The notes: a model not told the origin generated them from the letters alone. 64,000 bases of DNA from Vreelandella nanhaiensis (GCF_003990185.1 NZ_RZHF01000014.1:1-64000); one strand, 5' to 3'. Shown: positions 1 through 10,283, numbered from the stretch's first letter. Numbers and translations: made by a program.

Positions 1-732
1 GCCCACCAGCTCGCCGAGCCCCTGGGCGCCTTGCTGGTTGAGTTGGCGGGGGATTACACCCATGTGCTGGCCAGCGCCTCCACCACGGGTAAAAACGTGC
101 TGCCGCGGTTGGCGGCGCTGAAAGATGTCAGCCAGCTGTCTGACGTTATCGCGGTGGAAAGCGCGGATACGTTCAAGCGCTCCATCTACGCGGGCAACGC
201 CATCGCCACGGTGAAGAGCGACGACACCCTCAAGGTACTGACGGTCCGTACCACCGCGTTTGATGCGGTCAGCGACACGGGCAGCGCCACGGTGGAAGCC
301 GTGGACGTGGTGGTCGAGAACACCCAGTCGCGCTTTGTAAAACAAGAGCTGGCGCAGTCAGATCGCCCGGAACTGGGCGGTGCCAAGGTGGTGATCTCCG
401 GTGGCCGTGGCATGGGCAACGGCGACAACTTCAAGCTGCTCAACGGCATTGCCGACAAGCTGGGCGCGGCCGTAGGTGCCTCGCGTGCCGCGGTGGACGC
501 AGGTTTTGTGCCCAATGACATGCAGGTTGGCCAGACGGGCAAGATCGTCGCCCCGGATCTGTACATTGCGGTAGGGATCTCCGGTGCCATCCAGCACCTG
601 GCGGGCATGAAGGACTCCAAAGTGATCGTGGCGATCAACAAGGACGACGAAGCGCCGATCTTCCAGGTGGCCGACTACGGCCTGGTCGGCGATCTGTTCG
701 AGATCCTGCCCGAGCTTGAGAGCAAGCTGTAA
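1..732 (+). CDS. etfA: Electron transfer flavoprotein subunit alpha (5' end outside window)
   Basis: Alpha subunit of the FAD-containing electron carrier that takes electrons from acyl-CoA dehydrogenases and passes them to ETF-ubiquinone oxidoreductase. The frame is open from base 1, so the N-terminus lies upstream of the window. The visible part is the C-terminal two thirds, with the alpha-subunit FAD-binding region: a [11 protein letters not shown] segment, then [12 protein letters not shown] and [23 protein letters not shown]. It ends at TAA followed by a good hairpin terminator, so it is the last gene of its transcript; etfB is expected just upstream by family convention. The isovaleryl-CoA dehydrogenase encoded near the right end is one likely electron donor (inference). 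Confidence 0.95.
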   Translation, partial: AHQLAEPLGALLVELAGDYTHVLASASTTGKNVLPRLAALKDVSQLSDVIAVESADTFKRSIYAGNAIATVKSDDTLKVLTVRTTAFDAVSDTGSATVEAVDVVVENTQSRFVKQELAQSDRPELGGAKVVISGGRGMGNGDNFKLLNGIADKLGAAVGASRAAVDAGFVPNDMQVGQTGKIVAPDLYIAVGISGAIQHLAGMKDSKVIVAINKDDEAPIFQVADYGLVGDLFEILPELESKL

Positions 733-771
733 ATCGACTCGCCTGATTGCACTATAAGGCAGTGATTTTAA

Positions 772-799
772 GTCGGCTCGCTTGTGAGCCGGCTTTTTC
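772..799 (+). terminator. Rho-independent terminator after etfA
   Basis: Eight-base stem, GTCGGCTC against GAGCCGGC with one G-T pair, a short loop, then a run of five T. It lies 40 bases after the etfA stop. Confidence 0.8.
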
Positions 800-944
800 G
801 TGCATGTGCATTAGATAAACACGCCGTTGTTAGCTAAAGTACGGGCACAATATGAGAAAAAGCCGCTTAGGCGGTTGAAATAGGTGTCGGCTGGCCGCAC
901 CTAATATAGTGAACGCAACAAAAGCCACTCAAGGAGATGATAAT

Positions 945-1556
945 ATGGCACATACACTTCCCGAGCTGCCGTACGCATATGAGGCTCTCGAGCCGAATAT
1001 TGATGCGATGACGATGGAAATTCACCATTCACGTCACCATCAGACTTACGTCAATAATCTTAATGCAGCACTTGAAGGCACTGGCCTTGAAGATGTAGCC
1101 ATTGAAGAGCTGGTTTCCAACCTGGACCGCGTGCCAGAAGCCAAGCGTCAAGCGGTTATCAACAATGGTGGCGGCCATGCCAACCACTCCATGTTCTGGC
1201 AGATGATGTCGCCAAACGGCGGTGGTAAGCCCCAGGGTGATGTGGCAAACGCCATTGAAAGCGAGCTGGGTGGCTTTGAAGCCTTCCAAGAAGAGTTCAA
1301 GAAAGCCGCTGTTGGCCGTTTTGGCAGCGGTTGGGCGTGGCTAAGCGTCACACCCGAGAAAAAGCTGGTCGTAGAAAATACCCTCAACCAGGATAATCCG
1401 CTAATGCACGGCAATACGCCGCTGCTGGGACTAGATGTTTGGGAACACGCTTATTACCTGAAATATCAAAACAAGCGTCCTGATTACATTTCAGCGTTTT
1501 TCAACGTTGTAAACTGGGAAGACGTAGAGCGTCGTTACCAGGCAGCTATCGCTTAA
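945..1556 (+). CDS. sodA: Superoxide dismutase, manganese type
   Basis: Converts superoxide to oxygen and hydrogen peroxide in the cytoplasm. The start is ATG at 945, preceded by AAGGAGATGATAAT; the in-frame GTG at 909 has no comparable ribosome site and adds a non-conserved stretch. The product is 203 aa, the usual length. Metal ligands are at H27 ([11 protein letters not shown]), H81 (GGHANHS), and D164 and H168 ([13 protein letters not shown]). GGHANHS and NQDNPLM are the forms seen in manganese rather than iron enzymes, so sodA is preferred over sodB; cambialism cannot be excluded. It is monocistronic, closed by a strong symmetric terminator. Confidence 0.93.
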   Translation: MAHTLPELPYAYEALEPNIDAMTMEIHHSRHHQTYVNNLNAALEGTGLEDVAIEELVSNLDRVPEAKRQAVINNGGGHANHSMFWQMMSPNGGGKPQGDVANAIESELGGFEAFQEEFKKAAVGRFGSGWAWLSVTPEKKLVVENTLNQDNPLMHGNTPLLGLDVWEHAYYLKYQNKRPDYISAFFNVVNWEDVERRYQAAIA

Positions 1557-1629
1557 TAGATAAAGTTGGTGGTGCTTTTCAGGCACCATCATCGCTTGAT
1601 GAAAGAGTCATTAAGCCAGTTCTCTCTAT

Positions 1630-1665
1630 AAAACAAGCCCGGACTAAAGTCCGGGCTTGTTTTTT
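1630..1665 (+). terminator. Strong symmetric terminator after sodA
   Basis: A perfect inverted repeat with 16-base arms (core CAAGCCCGGACT / AGTCCGGGCTTG) and a two-base loop, ending in a T run. The A run on the other side makes it able to work on both strands, so it may also stop minus-strand transcription arriving from the pseudogene to its right. Confidence 0.9.
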
Positions 1666-1675
1666 CTGCTTTGCC

Positions 1676-2600
1676 TTACAAAACGGTAGCCACTACGGCA
1701 CCACCGGTATATTCCAGCTCAACATCAACACTATCTGCGATCACTTGGTCAAAGCTGCCCGATAGGGTGCTGGCATCAATCAAGGTATAATGAGTTCCAG
1801 CCTCGGGCTTTTGATCTTCGAAATCAAGATTAGCGTACCGCCATCGATGTAGGCTAGGCGATCAATAACAACGGTTTTAGGACCGCCGCCCAGATCGGTT
1901 TTCAGAGTACCTGCTTCAAGAGTAAAGTTACCGTTTATTCTCACGCTCTCTGAATTGGTTGGTGTTATACGCACGGTACCGCTTTAAACATAGATGTCAC
2001 CGCCACTAAAGGCAGTCTGAGAAGCTGCTGCTAGAGTGCCCAGGGGGGCGCTATAAGCATTATTGCCCGCCAGGGTCAGCTCACCACTCCCGGCTTTGGT
2101 AAGACGCCCCTCGCCAGAGATATCGTTATACCACCAGTCTCGGGCATAAAGCCGCCCTTATCCGCCTCCATGGTAATCAGGACATCTCCTTCGAAGGCCG
2201 CAAAGCTCTCTGCGGGGGTCACTAAATCCAAACGTCCCCAGCCATTAGTCTTGTCGAGTAGCGGGCAGCTAGATCGAACGCCGTAGTATAAAGCACCGCA
2301 CGACGTTGATTATCGCTCAGGTAGGGCAGACGAGAGCGCAGCAGGGATTCGGCATCAACAGGAACGACCACCAGCTTACCCGTTTGACTCAGGTCCTAAG
2401 GAAGCCCATGAGTCATACGCTCGCGATAGTTTGCACGGTTGGCCTCACGATCACTGAATCAGTTGTTGTTAAATACTTCAATTGTGACGTTACCGTTTAC
2501 CGAAAGCCCGCGCTCATTTTCGGCGTCTTGGTGGCATAGTCGTAAAGGCCCAACACCAGCCAAGGGAGGGCAGTCTCGCTGTTCGCTGAAGGTGAGCGTT
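1676..2600 (-). pseudogene. Remnant of PAP2 phosphatase/haloperoxidase-like protein with autotransporter-associated repeats
   Basis: Reading the minus strand across several frames gives a recognisable but broken C-terminal region. In order: ERGLSVNGNVTIEVFNNN, a stop, FSDREANRANYRERMTHGL, then VDAESLLRSRLPYLSDNQ. After a frameshift come WYNDISGEGRLTKAGSGE and LTLAGNNAYSAPLG; after an in-frame TAA comes INGNFTLEAGTLKTDLGG; after another frameshift the protein ends THYTLIDASTLSGSFDQ and GGAVVATVL, then TAA at 1676. The segments around NDISGEG and LTLAGNN match the autotransporter-associated beta-strand repeat. The SLLRSRLPYLSDNQ part is what I recall from large PAP2-family phosphatases carrying such repeats. 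The catalytic N-terminal part is absent. The exact family is from memory; the decay is seen directly. Confidence 0.65.
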
Positions 2601-2778
2601 CTAGATCGCCGGCCAACTGCTGGGCGACGCCACACCGCCGGTTATCGCTATCACCACCGTCTAGCCACGCCACGCTTAGCATGCTGCCAAGCCCGATAAT
2701 AGCTACGACCACCAGTAGCTCCATTAACGAAAAGCCCTGTACCGATCGCTGGCTACCTCGGGAGTAGGGTGAGCTCAT
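2600..2778 (-). pseudogene. gspH: Truncated type II secretion pseudopilin, GspH-like
   Basis: The ATG at 2778 overlaps the TGA of the gspG remnant, as in intact gsp operons. The N-terminus carries a textbook prepilin signal, GFSLMELLVVVAIIGL, with Gly before the cleavage site, Phe at +1 and Glu at +5. After about 60 residues (ending near QQLAGDLER) the pseudopilin sequence stops and the frame runs into sequence belonging to the neighbouring PAP2/autotransporter-repeat remnant (around YDYATKT). The frame closes at 2497, about 90 residues, shorter than a GspH. The junction position, roughly 2570-2610, is an estimate. Probably non-functional. Confidence 0.65.
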
Positions 2779-3215
2779 AGCATCCAGTTGCCGATATCTG
2801 CATCCAGCCCTTCACCGCCGGGTCTCGCGTCGGCGCCTAAGGTATAAATGCAACACTGCCGTGTCCACCGGGGCTGCGGTACTGGTAAGGATTTCCCCAT
2901 GGGGCTTTGGGAAGACGACGCACATAGCCGTCTTGGCGATAGTTATCTGCCAGTGGCGCCTGAGTGGAGGGCGACGTAAGCGCCGCAAGGCCCTGCTCGG
3001 TCGTGGGGTAACGATAGTTATCCAAACGATACATATCCAGCGCCTGCTCAATGGTGGCGATATCGTCGCACCTTCTGTTGCATGGCATCGTCCTGATTAC
3101 TAAGCACATTGGGGATTACGATAACCACCAGTAGGCCAATAATAAAAATGACCACCATGATTTCGAGTAACGTGAAATCGGATTGACTGCGCGAGGAGTG
3201 ACGTTGGTTCTGCAT
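2775..3215 (-). pseudogene. gspG: Frameshifted type II secretion major pseudopilin GspG
   Basis: Three consecutive pieces in three frames add up to a whole GspG. From ATG at 3215: DFTLLEIMVVIFIIGLLVV and [15 protein letters not shown] (prepilin helix). After a frameshift near 3072: [30 protein letters not shown] and [19 protein letters not shown]. After a second frameshift near 2840: [20 protein letters not shown], then TGA at 2775. Every conserved GspG block is still readable, so decay is recent, but two frameshifts should abolish the protein. Sequencing error is the main alternative. Confidence 0.8.
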
Positions 3216-3239
3216 GGCGGGCTCTGGGTTGATTACATA

Positions 3240-3315
3240 GCAATAGCGGTTTCAACCGCATAACAGGAAGCAGAATAGAGAACACGATGGTGAGCACCAC
3301 GCCGCCCAGAAAGTA
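3240..3315 (-). pseudogene. gspF: C-terminal scrap of type II secretion inner-membrane protein GspF
   Basis: Immediately upstream of the gspG remnant, the minus strand reads LGGVVLTIVFSILLPVM, which matches the last transmembrane helix and end of GspF (compare the family's GGVVLxIVLAILLP). Nothing of the rest of gspF is present, and the sequence diverges at about 3315. Order F-G-H is that of a normal gsp operon. Short match, so moderate confidence on its own; the neighbours support it. Confidence 0.55.
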
Positions 3316-3485
3316 ACCTTCACATTATCTTCATCTTTGCAGGCTAGCGTTACGTTGTTTTAAAGAAAGGCGTGACAAAAGTTACCTGGATTTCCCTAGC
3401 GTAAGCGAAGAAAGCGTCAAGAGGGGCGTACAACAAGAGCATGAACACCGAAGTCTGCCGTGGCTGGCGATAAAAGGAGATACAT

Positions 3486-5675
3486 GTGAGCCAAGAAATT
3501 GAAGATCATCGTTTGTTGAATCGTAGTAGTAATGAGCCTTTTTCATCCATTCTGGACCGGCATGTCTCGCGCAGGGGTATTATGCGGGGCGGAATGGGGT
3601 TGGCTGCCATGTCGGTGCTGGGCAGCTTCGGTCTGGCTGGCTGTAGCGATGATGTTGTCAAGCCGAACGCTCCAGGCGAGAAGAGCCCTCTGTCGTTGGC
3701 GTTTGATTCGATCATGGGGCGGACAGGGGATGGCGCAGACCGTATTTTTGTACCTGAGGGCTATAGCGCTCAGGTCCTGATTCCATGGGGTACGCCGCTG
3801 AACAATAGCGTTGGCCAGTGGAATGCCGACCTTGCTGTGACGCCTGAGTTTCAGGCTAACAGTGTAGGTATGCATCACGATGGTATGTATCACTTTCCGC
3901 TCAGCGAAGAGAGCGCTTCCCGTGAGTTTTTGATGGCACTCAACAATGAGTACATCGACCAGAGTGCGCTATGGGCACCGCAAGATGGCCCCACTAATCC
4001 ATCAAGCGGTAACCGTCCGGCTAATGAGGTGCGTACCGAGATTAACGCTCATGGTGTGACCATTGTTAAGCTGAGCAAAAATAGTGAAAACGTCTGGTCG
4101 TCGGATACTGCATCCCCTTACAACTTCCGTTATACCTCCGCTACTCCCATCGAACTTTCCGGCCCGGTGCGTGGCAGCGACTATGTCATCACCGCTTATT
4201 CACCCAACGGTACCCTTTCCCGGGGTACCAACAACAACTGCGGCAGTGGGTATACGCCGTGGGGAACCTATCTTACCTGTGAAGAGAACTGGCCTAATGT
4301 CTTCACCAAAGCCAGCGGACGCACCATTGATGACGATCGCTTGGGCATACCTGACGGGCGCAGTCGTTACGCCTGGGAAACGGCCGCCGGAGCTGTCGAC
4401 GAGGTAAACAGTGAATTCGCCCGATTTAACGCTACCCCTAGCGCCGCCAGTGCCAGCGGCGACTATCGCAACGAGCCACGAACCTTTGGCTATATTGTCG
4501 AGATTGACCCTTACGGCAATACCAGCAGCGTGGGCACCGAAGCTGCTGCGCTAAAACGTTCTTACCTGGGGCGCTTTCGTCATGAGGGTGCCTGGCCCGG
4601 CAAGCTGGTTGCTGGCCAGCCGGTGGTATTCTACTCAGGCCACGATTCTCGAAACGAGTACATCTACAAGTTTGTCTCGGACGCCAACTGGGATCCTTCT
4701 GACGCCAACCGTCCAGGAGAGAATTACGACCGCTTGGCGATCGGCTCAAAGTACATGGATGAAGGTACCCTCTATGTGGCTCGCTTCGATGCCGACGGTA
4801 GCGGTGAATGGCTGCCGCTGACGCCCACGGCCACTGCCCGTAACGGTCAACCGTTATGGCAGGCGCTGGGGCTAGCCAACGCTCAGGATGTCGCTGGAGT
4901 GATTATCAATACCTGCGACGCTGCTGACCTAATGGGCTCTACGCCGATGGACCGACCTGAGTGGGGCGCTGTAGATCCCGCCAGTGGTGATGTTTACATG
5001 ACGCTGACCAACAACAGCGATCGTACCGCTGAAGGCACCGCGGCTACCTATGCCAACGGCGCGGGCAGCGTCGAAGCGCTTGGCGCGGCCTTCGATACTG
5101 CACCGGTTAATGGGCCCAACCCGCGGCCAGATAATGGGGCTGGTCAGGTCATCCGCTGGCGCGAGCCGAGCGTTGGTGCCACTACCTTCAACTGGGAGAT
5201 ATTTGTTTTCGGTGCTGCTGAGGGGGATGCGGATAACATATCCGGTCTGACTGAGCTCAACCAGTTCGCAAGCCCGGATGGTCTGTGGTACGACGACCGC
5301 GGGGATGGGGAGGGCATTTTGTGGATCGAGACCGATAATGGTTACGACCCTGTCGGCGATTATACAAATGACCAAGTACTAGCGGTAGTGCCAGCGTCGG
5401 TTAGCATTGGCCCCGGTGATGTGGCGGTGATTGATCCATCGGATCAGGCGCAATTAAAACGTTTTGCAGTGGGTCCCAACGGCTGTGAAGTAACCGGTAT
5501 TTTTGCAACCCCGGATAAGACGGCGCTGTTTATCAATATTCAGCATCCAGGCAACTGGCCTGCCGATCCAGGCCAGAACGTACAGGACGCCACTATTAAC
5601 ACCAATGGTACGGTGCGGCCTCGTGCCGCTACGGTGGTAATTCAGAAATTGGACGGGGGCAAAATCGCGGTTTGA
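3486..5675 (+). CDS. PhoX-family (DUF839) phosphatase, Tat-exported
   Basis: Predicted periplasmic or surface alkaline phosphatase of the PhoX type, which releases phosphate from organic phosphoesters using Ca and Fe. Start is GTG at 3486, seven bases after AAGGAGA; the ATG at 3484 runs at once into TGA. The 729-aa product opens with a twin-arginine signal (SRRGIMRGG, R29-R30) and a hydrophobic stretch ending LAGC at residue 53, which looks like a lipobox, so it may be a Tat-exported lipoprotein. PhoX hallmarks are visible: EVRTEINAHGVTIVKL, GYTPWGTYLTCEENW, FYSGHDSRNEYIYKF, DRPEWGAVDP and FASPDGLWYDDRGDG. It is a single-gene unit with its own terminator. Whether phosphate starvation controls it is not evident, since no convincing Pho box precedes it. 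Confidence 0.88.
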   Translation: MSQEIEDHRLLNRSSNEPFSSILDRHVSRRGIMRGGMGLAAMSVLGSFGLAGCSDDVVKPNAPGEKSPLSLAFDSIMGRTGDGADRIFVPEGYSAQVLIPWGTPLNNSVGQWNADLAVTPEFQANSVGMHHDGMYHFPLSEESASREFLMALNNEYIDQSALWAPQDGPTNPSSGNRPANEVRTEINAHGVTIVKLSKNSENVWSSDTASPYNFRYTSATPIELSGPVRGSDYVITAYSPNGTLSRGTNNNCGSGYTPWGTYLTCEENWPNVFTKASGRTIDDDRLGIPDGRSRYAWETAAGAVDEVNSEFARFNATPSAASASGDYRNEPRTFGYIVEIDPYGNTSSVGTEAAALKRSYLGRFRHEGAWPGKLVAGQPVVFYSGHDSRNEYIYKFVSDANWDPSDANRPGENYDRLAIGSKYMDEGTLYVARFDADGSGEWLPLTPTATARNGQPLWQALGLANAQDVAGVIINTCDAADLMGSTPMDRPEWGAVDPASGDVYMTLTNNSDRTAEGTAATYANGAGSVEALGAAFDTAPVNGPNPRPDNGAGQVIRWREPSVGATTFNWEIFVFGAAEGDADNISGLTELNQFASPDGLWYDDRGDGEGILWIETDNGYDPVGDYTNDQVLAVVPASVSIGPGDVAVIDPSDQAQLKRFAVGPNGCEVTGIFATPDKTALFINIQHPGNWPADPGQNVQDATINTNGTVRPRAATVVIQKLDGGKIAV

Positions 5676-5697
5676 CCCGCGTTTTAGCCGCTACCAT

Positions 5698-5728
5698 CCG
5701 CCTCCTGAACAGGAGGCGGTTTTGTTAT
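5698..5728 (+). terminator. Terminator after the PhoX-family gene
   Basis: Perfect nine-base stem CCGCCTCCT / AGGAGGCGG with a GAAC tetraloop, followed by TTTT. Confidence 0.85.
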
Positions 5729-5779
5729 TTCCACGGATAGAGTTGGGCACTAACTGTAAATAACCTGTGGATGAAAAAA

Positions 5780-5826
5780 TACCACATATGCTTGAATTGA
5801 TTTTCTCATGGGCTATATATAGTATG
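5780..5826 (+). promoter_or_regulatory. nrdHIEF promoter with paired NrdR-box-like sites
   Basis: A palindrome CTATATATAG at 5813-5822 matches the core of the NrdR box. A weaker AT-rich palindrome around CATATG (5785-5790) lies 30 bases upstream, centre to centre, close to three helical turns, the arrangement known for NrdR targets. TTGAAT at 5792 and a TATATA element overlapping the second box can serve as -35 and -10. NrdR repression of nrdHIEF by dATP is established in other bacteria; here it is inferred. Confidence 0.55.
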
Positions 5827-5903
5827 CGTGGTGTCTTCAGAGGGGGTAGGGTACTAGATATCCACTACCTCAAAAATGCTGCTATGAAAAGGGGAAAATA
5901 GCC

Positions 5904-6125
5904 ATGGAAATTCAAATTTATAGTAAGCCCGCTTGTGTTCAGTGCACCGCTACCTACCGTGCCTTGGATAAGCAAGGTTTAGAGTATACCGTTATCGATA
6001 TCACCGCCGAATCGGGTGCCCAGCAAGAAGTAGAAGCCTTGGGCTACCGTCAGCTTCCCGTCGTGGTAGCAGGCGACGATCACTGGTCAGGTTTTCGTCC
6101 AGATCGCATTCAAGCACTGGCATAA
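5904..6125 (+). CDS. nrdH: Glutaredoxin-like protein NrdH
   Basis: Small thiol-disulfide electron donor that re-reduces class Ib ribonucleotide reductase, itself reduced by thioredoxin reductase. 73 aa, with the redox pair in KPACVQCTAT at the N-terminus and the NrdH-specific WSGFRPDRI near the C-terminus. Upstream AAAGGGGAAAATAGCC gives a ribosome site. First gene of nrdHIEF, in the canonical order. Confidence 0.96.
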   Translation: MEIQIYSKPACVQCTATYRALDKQGLEYTVIDITAESGAQQEVEALGYRQLPVVVAGDDHWSGFRPDRIQALA

Positions 6126-6134
6126 GACATATTT

Positions 6135-6572
6135 ATGTTGGTGGACGCCGCCGCTGAAACATTAACCGCTGGCAGCATTATCTATTTTTCCACCAAATCA
6201 GGTAACACTCATCGTTTTGTACAAAAGCTTGGTCTGACTGCCCAACGCCTTCCGCTTGGGCGCGACGAACCGATGCTGCAAGCCACTACACCCTATATAT
6301 TGATTACGCCCACTTATGGGGGCGGTGAAGCAAAGGGCGCAGTGCCAGCACAGGTCATTCGGTTTTTGAACGATGAGCACAATAGACGCCTTATTCGTGG
6401 CGTCATTGCTGCTGGTAACACCAATTTTGGTGATGCGTATGGCCTCGCTGGTCGCGTCATTTCAGAAAAGTGTCGTGTGCCACTGCTATATCGATTTGAA
6501 TTATTTGGCACCGACGATGACGTGGCCAAGGTCCGCAAAGGAGTAGAAGAGTTTTGGAAACGACAAATCTAG
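6135..6572 (+). CDS. nrdI: Class Ib ribonucleotide reductase flavodoxin NrdI
   Basis: Flavodoxin-like protein that supplies superoxide to assemble the dimanganese-tyrosyl radical of NrdF. 145 aa. FMN-binding loops are visible as [12 protein letters not shown] and [19 protein letters not shown], followed by [20 protein letters not shown] and [12 protein letters not shown], all conserved in NrdI. The coding sequence starts nine bases after nrdH and overlaps the start of nrdE, indicating translational coupling. It has about ten extra residues before the usual N-terminus. Confidence 0.96.
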   Translation: MLVDAAAETLTAGSIIYFSTKSGNTHRFVQKLGLTAQRLPLGRDEPMLQATTPYILITPTYGGGEAKGAVPAQVIRFLNDEHNRRLIRGVIAAGNTNFGDAYGLAGRVISEKCRVPLLYRFELFGTDDDVAKVRKGVEEFWKRQI

Positions 6573-8737
6573 TCACGAAAAACTTGGCTGAAGCAAAACG
6601 ACCTGCTTCGGGGGCGACCGAGACGCGCACGCTGGACTACCATGCACTGAACGCCATGCTTAACCTGTACGGTGCCAATGGTGAGCTACAGCTGGACAAA
6701 GACCGCGAAGCGGCGCGCCAATACTTCCTGCAGCACGTCAACCAGAACACGGTTTTCTTCCACTCGCTGGAAGAGAAACTCGACTATCTGGTTGAAGAGA
6801 GCTACTACGAAGCAAAAGTGCTGGATCAGTACAGCTTTGCCTTTGTGAAGGCGCTGTTTGAACAGGCCTACGCTTACAAGTTTCGCTTTCCAAGCTTTCT
6901 GGGCGCTTTCAAGTACTACACCAGCTATACGCTGAAAACATTTGACGGCAAACGCTACCTGGAACGCTACGAAGACCGTGTGTGCATGGTAGCGCTGACT
7001 CTGGCGCGTGGTGACGAAGCGCTTGCCAAGTCGCTTGTTGATGAAATCATTAGCGGCCGGTTCCAGCCTGCAACACCAACCTTTCTTAACTGCGGTAAGC
7101 AGCAGCGTGGTGAGTTGGTTTCATGCTTCTTGCTACGTATTGAAGACAACATGGAATCGATTGGTCGCTCGATCAACTCGGCACTCCAGCTCTCCAAGCG
7201 CGGCGGCGGAGTTGCCTTCCTGTTGACCAATATTCGCGAGTCAGGCGCGCCTATCAAGCGTATCGAGAATCAGTCATCGGGCATTATCCCGATCATGAAG
7301 CTGCTGGAAGACGCTTTCTCCTACGCCAACCAGCTGGGTGCTCGTCAGGGCGCAGGTGCGGTTTATCTCAATGCCCACCACCCGGATATCCTGAGCTTCC
7401 TAGATACCAAGCGCGAAAACGCGGACGAGAAAATCCGGATCAAGACGCTTTCGCTGGGTGTAACCATTCCGGATATCACGTTTGAGCTTGCCAAGCGTAA
7501 CGACGATATGTACCTGTTCTCGCCCTACGACGTCGAGCGTGTGTATGGCGTGCCGTTTGGCGATATCAGCGTGACGGAGAAGTATCACGAAATGGTCGCG
7601 GATGCGCGCATTCGCAAGCAGAAGATCAACGCGCGTGCCTTCTTCCAAACGCTTGCTGAGCTGCAGTTTGAATCGGGCTACCCGTACATCATGTTTGAAG
7701 ATACGGTCAACCGGGCGAACCCGATTGCCGGACGTATCAACATGAGCAACCTCTGCTCGGAAATTCTGCAGGTCAATACGCCGACAGAATACAACGATGA
7801 TCTTGGCTACCGTGAGATGGGACAGGATATTTCCTGCAACCTGGGCTCAATGAATATCGCCAAGGTAATGGATGCGGGCAATATCGGTACCAGCGTCGAG
7901 ATCGCCATTCGTGGCCTGACCGCGGTTTCCGAGATGAGTAACCTGAGCAGCGTGCCCTCTATTGCTGAAGGTAACGCCAAGTCGCGGGCCATTGGCCTGG
8001 GGCAGATGAACCTGCACGGTTACCTGGCACGTGAGCATATCTACTACGGCTCTGAGGAAGGGTTGGACTTCACCAACCTCTACTTCTACTGTGTCGCGTT
8101 TCATGCGCTTCGTGCCTCCAATCGCCTAGCGATTGAGAACAACAACACCTTTGCGGGCTTTGAAGACTCCAAGTACGCAACGGGTGAGTTTTTCGACAAG
8201 TATCTTGAACAAGAGTGGCTGCCGCGTACCGAGAAAGTACGTGGACTGTTTGAGCGTAGCGGTATTGAACTGCCTACCCAGCAGGATTGGCAGGAACTCA
8301 AGGCGTCGGTAATGGCACACGGTCTTTACAACCGTAACCTGCAGGCAGTGCCGCCTACAGGATCTATTTCCTACATTAACCACTCGACGTCGAGCATCCA
8401 CCCGGTAGCGGCCAGGATCGAGATTCGTAAAGAGGGCAAACTGGGGCGTGTCTACTACCCGGCGCCATTTTTGAACGAAGAGAATTTTGACTACTTCCAG
8501 GATGCCTACGAAATTGGCCCTGAGAAAATTATTGATACCTACGCCGAGGCGTCCAAGCACGTTGACCAGGGCCTGTCATTAACCCTGTTCTTCCCGGATA
8601 CCGCTACCACGCGTGATATCAATAAGGCGCAAATTTACGCCTGGCGCAAAGGCATTAAAACGCTCTACTACATTCGCTTGCGCCAAAGCGCATTGGAAGG
8701 TACGGAAATTGAAGGCTGTGTTTCTTGCACGCTCTGA
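6554..8737 (+). CDS. nrdE: Class Ib ribonucleoside-diphosphate reductase, alpha subunit NrdE
   Basis: Catalytic subunit reducing ribonucleoside diphosphates to deoxy forms in the cytoplasm. 727 aa from TTG at 6554, which overlaps the end of nrdI and follows AAAGGAGTAG; no ATG or GTG is available before conserved sequence ([13 protein letters not shown]). Catalytic N-x-C-x-E is at N399-C401-E403 (NLCSE). The redox cysteines include the one in ELVSCFLL and the C-terminal pair in EGCVSCTL. It lacks an N-terminal ATP cone, as expected for class Ib. A start slightly downstream at another TTG (6584) is possible. Confidence 0.96.
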   Translation: METTNLVTKNLAEAKRPASGATETRTLDYHALNAMLNLYGANGELQLDKDREAARQYFLQHVNQNTVFFHSLEEKLDYLVEESYYEAKVLDQYSFAFVKALFEQAYAYKFRFPSFLGAFKYYTSYTLKTFDGKRYLERYEDRVCMVALTLARGDEALAKSLVDEIISGRFQPATPTFLNCGKQQRGELVSCFLLRIEDNMESIGRSINSALQLSKRGGGVAFLLTNIRESGAPIKRIENQSSGIIPIMKLLEDAFSYANQLGARQGAGAVYLNAHHPDILSFLDTKRENADEKIRIKTLSLGVTIPDITFELAKRNDDMYLFSPYDVERVYGVPFGDISVTEKYHEMVADARIRKQKINARAFFQTLAELQFESGYPYIMFEDTVNRANPIAGRINMSNLCSEILQVNTPTEYNDDLGYREMGQDISCNLGSMNIAKVMDAGNIGTSVEIAIRGLTAVSEMSNLSSVPSIAEGNAKSRAIGLGQMNLHGYLAREHIYYGSEEGLDFTNLYFYCVAFHALRASNRLAIENNNTFAGFEDSKYATGEFFDKYLEQEWLPRTEKVRGLFERSGIELPTQQDWQELKASVMAHGLYNRNLQAVPPTGSISYINHSTSSIHPVAARIEIRKEGKLGRVYYPAPFLNEENFDYFQDAYEIGPEKIIDTYAEASKHVDQGLSLTLFFPDTATTRDINKAQIYAWRKGIKTLYYIRLRQSALEGTEIEGCVSCTL

Positions 8738-8784
8738 TCCTCGTGCCTGAAAAGACTGCCAACAGCTAATATCCCGTATTTTAT

Positions 8785-9796
<1,012 letters not shown>

Positions 9797-9833
9797 TAGC
9801 GTTAGTCAGTAAGTGTCAGGCAAGGGAGGGAGC

Positions 9834-10244
9834 ATGTCAGATATGACGCCGAACACAGCCAGCGTACTGAAAATTGTAGCGGCCGTTGTGAGTGACCCCG
9901 ACGGTCGCCTGCTTTTGGTACGTAAACAGAATACGGCTTTCTTTATGCAGCCGGGCGGTAAGATCGATCCGGGTGAAACGGCGTTGACGGCACTGTGTCG
10001 TGAGCTTCAAGAAGAGCTGGGTTTGCATATCACTGAGGGCCGGCTGCTTCCTTTGGGCGTACACATGGCGCCGGCGGCGAATGAGCCCGGCGTGACTATT
10101 GAAGCACAGCTTTATGGGCTGGTGATTGATGAGCCAGTGGAAGCTGCAGCTGAAATAGCGGAAGCCAGATGGGTAAGCCGTGAGCAGGCGTGGGAGCTTC
10201 CTCTGGCTCCGCTAACCAAAGATTATGTAATGCTGAAAATTTAA
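9834..10244 (+). CDS. Nudix hydrolase trailing the nrd operon
   Basis: 136 aa from ATG at 9834, chosen because AAGGGAGGG lies just upstream; the in-frame GTG at 9813 has no such site. The full Nudix box is present: G-x5-E-x7-REL-x-EE-x-GL (GGKIDPGET...RELQEELGL), the Mg-binding helix that cleaves nucleoside diphosphates linked to another group. It begins 37 bases after nrdF with no terminator between, and a terminator follows, so it is probably cotranscribed with the reductase. Substrate unknown; a role in cleaning the nucleotide pool would fit the context but is inference. Confidence 0.85.
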   Translation: MSDMTPNTASVLKIVAAVVSDPDGRLLLVRKQNTAFFMQPGGKIDPGETALTALCRELQEELGLHITEGRLLPLGVHMAPAANEPGVTIEAQLYGLVIDEPVEAAAEIAEARWVSREQAWELPLAPLTKDYVMLKI

Positions 10245-10283
10245 AGGCACTAAACATCAGTCGTTAACTCAGCATTATAACCA

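Noticed and set aside
909..944. GTG start 12 codons upstream for superoxide dismutase
   Set aside because: No ribosome site before it, and the added residues are not conserved; AAGGAGATGATAAT marks ATG 945.
2306..3103. Plus-strand open frames of 77-86 codons within the decayed region
   Set aside because: They are antisense to clear gspG and phosphatase remnants and have no family features of their own.
3316..3480. Possible Pho box upstream of the PhoX-family gene (GTGACAAAAGTTACC)
   Set aside because: Only loosely like the CTGTCAT direct-repeat consensus, with wrong spacing; not enough to claim PhoB control.
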